Assembly: GCA_037130425.1 (NCBI GenBank)
Contig: JBAXTB010000356.1
Coordinates: 1-5,975 of the forward strand
Length of the DNA stretch: 5,975 bases
Direction of reading: 5' to 3'
From: M3007 sp037130425
GTDB lineage: Bacteria; Bacteroidota; Bacteroidia; Chitinophagales; Saprospiraceae
Shown here: one piece after another, positions 5,774-5,975 of the stretch
Position numbering within the stretch: the first letter of the stretch is position 1
How the letters are laid out: each line of letters starts with the position of its first letter
Notes under the pieces: model-generated
What the model was told of the DNA's origin: nothing
The model's database searches: none
What the model saw: the letters and a program-made list of their open reading frames with translations, nothing else
Program-made: the position numbers and the translations under genes

Positions 5774-5969
5774 TTAAGGATTTGAGATTTAAGATTACAT
5801 GATTTAAGATTTTAGATGGTGCGGTAAGGCTTAGCATTTCGAAAGGCCAATCCTGCCCCGCAAGCGCCCATTTCCGTTACAAATACGAATAAAGCAACCA
5901 CAATAACCAAAAATACGCGCCTACATCTTAAATCATGTAATCTTAAATCATGTAATCTCAAATCCTTAA
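5774..5969. repeat. MITE-like element with long inverted repeats
   Basis: The two ends are inverted copies. Positions 5774-5789 (TTAAGGATTTGAGATT) match the reverse complement of 5954-5969 exactly over 16 nt, and 5788-5810 match 5925-5947 exactly over 23 nt. The arms differ only by an 8-nt insertion in the right arm. The middle (5811-5924) is non-repetitive and has a higher GC content than the arms. The arms are built from a 15-nt unit, ATCTTAAATCATGTA, present twice in tandem at 5925-5939 and 5940-5954. No transposase is encoded, and the length is about 196 bp. This fits a miniature inverted-repeat element or another dispersed intergenic repeat. Mobility is inferred, not shown. The right edge is near the end of the window, so the boundary there may be incomplete. 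Confidence 0.7.
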
Positions 5970-5975
5970 GTCAAT

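Noticed and set aside
2267..5857. The 11-mer CCAATCCTGCC present at 2267-2277 and 5847-5857
   Set aside because: An 11-base match is expected by chance in a window of this size, and the flanks do not match.
5925..5969. CRISPR array
   Set aside because: The repeats are contiguous 15-nt units without spacers, and the same sequence recurs in inverted orientation.

Overview
The window looks like a chromosomal segment from a member of the Bacteroidota. The evidence is a xanthorhodopsin-like proton pump with a Blh-type carotene cleavage enzyme, a LruC/DUF4114-type lipoprotein, a small sugar transferase carrying the VGNRP variant motif, start codons with A/T-rich leaders and no Shine-Dalgarno sequence, and a TAnnTTTG-type -7 promoter element. 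All four well-supported genes and the response regulator lie on the + strand. I cannot name a genus from the sequence.

Left part (1-2110) is a phototrophy cassette. An AT-rich leader (1-260) precedes a seven-helix rhodopsin (261-1001) with the full Asp-Thr-Glu set of an outward proton pump, the Schiff-base lysine, and a glycine at the carotenoid-fenestration position. A strong intrinsic terminator (1025-1060) follows. Then come a candidate promoter (1076-1083) and the blh gene (1193-2110), whose product is expected to split beta-carotene into the retinal the rhodopsin needs. The two genes form a functional pair, but the terminator suggests they are not simply one transcript. Carotenoid synthesis genes are not in the window.

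Middle gap (2111-2349) holds a hairpin that may end the blh transcript, a stop-free stretch I cannot assign, and an A-rich leader for the next gene.

Right part (2350-5751) is a probable three-gene unit: a stand-alone receiver-domain response regulator, a minimal membrane sugar-phosphate transferase of the type that starts exopolysaccharide or glycan building on undecaprenyl phosphate, and a 681-residue lipoprotein with DUF4114-like and LruC-like domains. It ends in a GC-rich intrinsic terminator. A role in regulated assembly of a cell-surface glycan or matrix is an inference from gene content and spacing.

Far right (5774-5969) is a 196-bp noncoding element bounded by long inverted repeats made of a 15-nt tandem unit. 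It resembles a MITE or dispersed intergenic repeat. Nothing in the window is a clear candidate for a wholly new system. The best leads are the fenestrated rhodopsin, the response regulator / transferase / LruC cluster and the inverted-repeat element.
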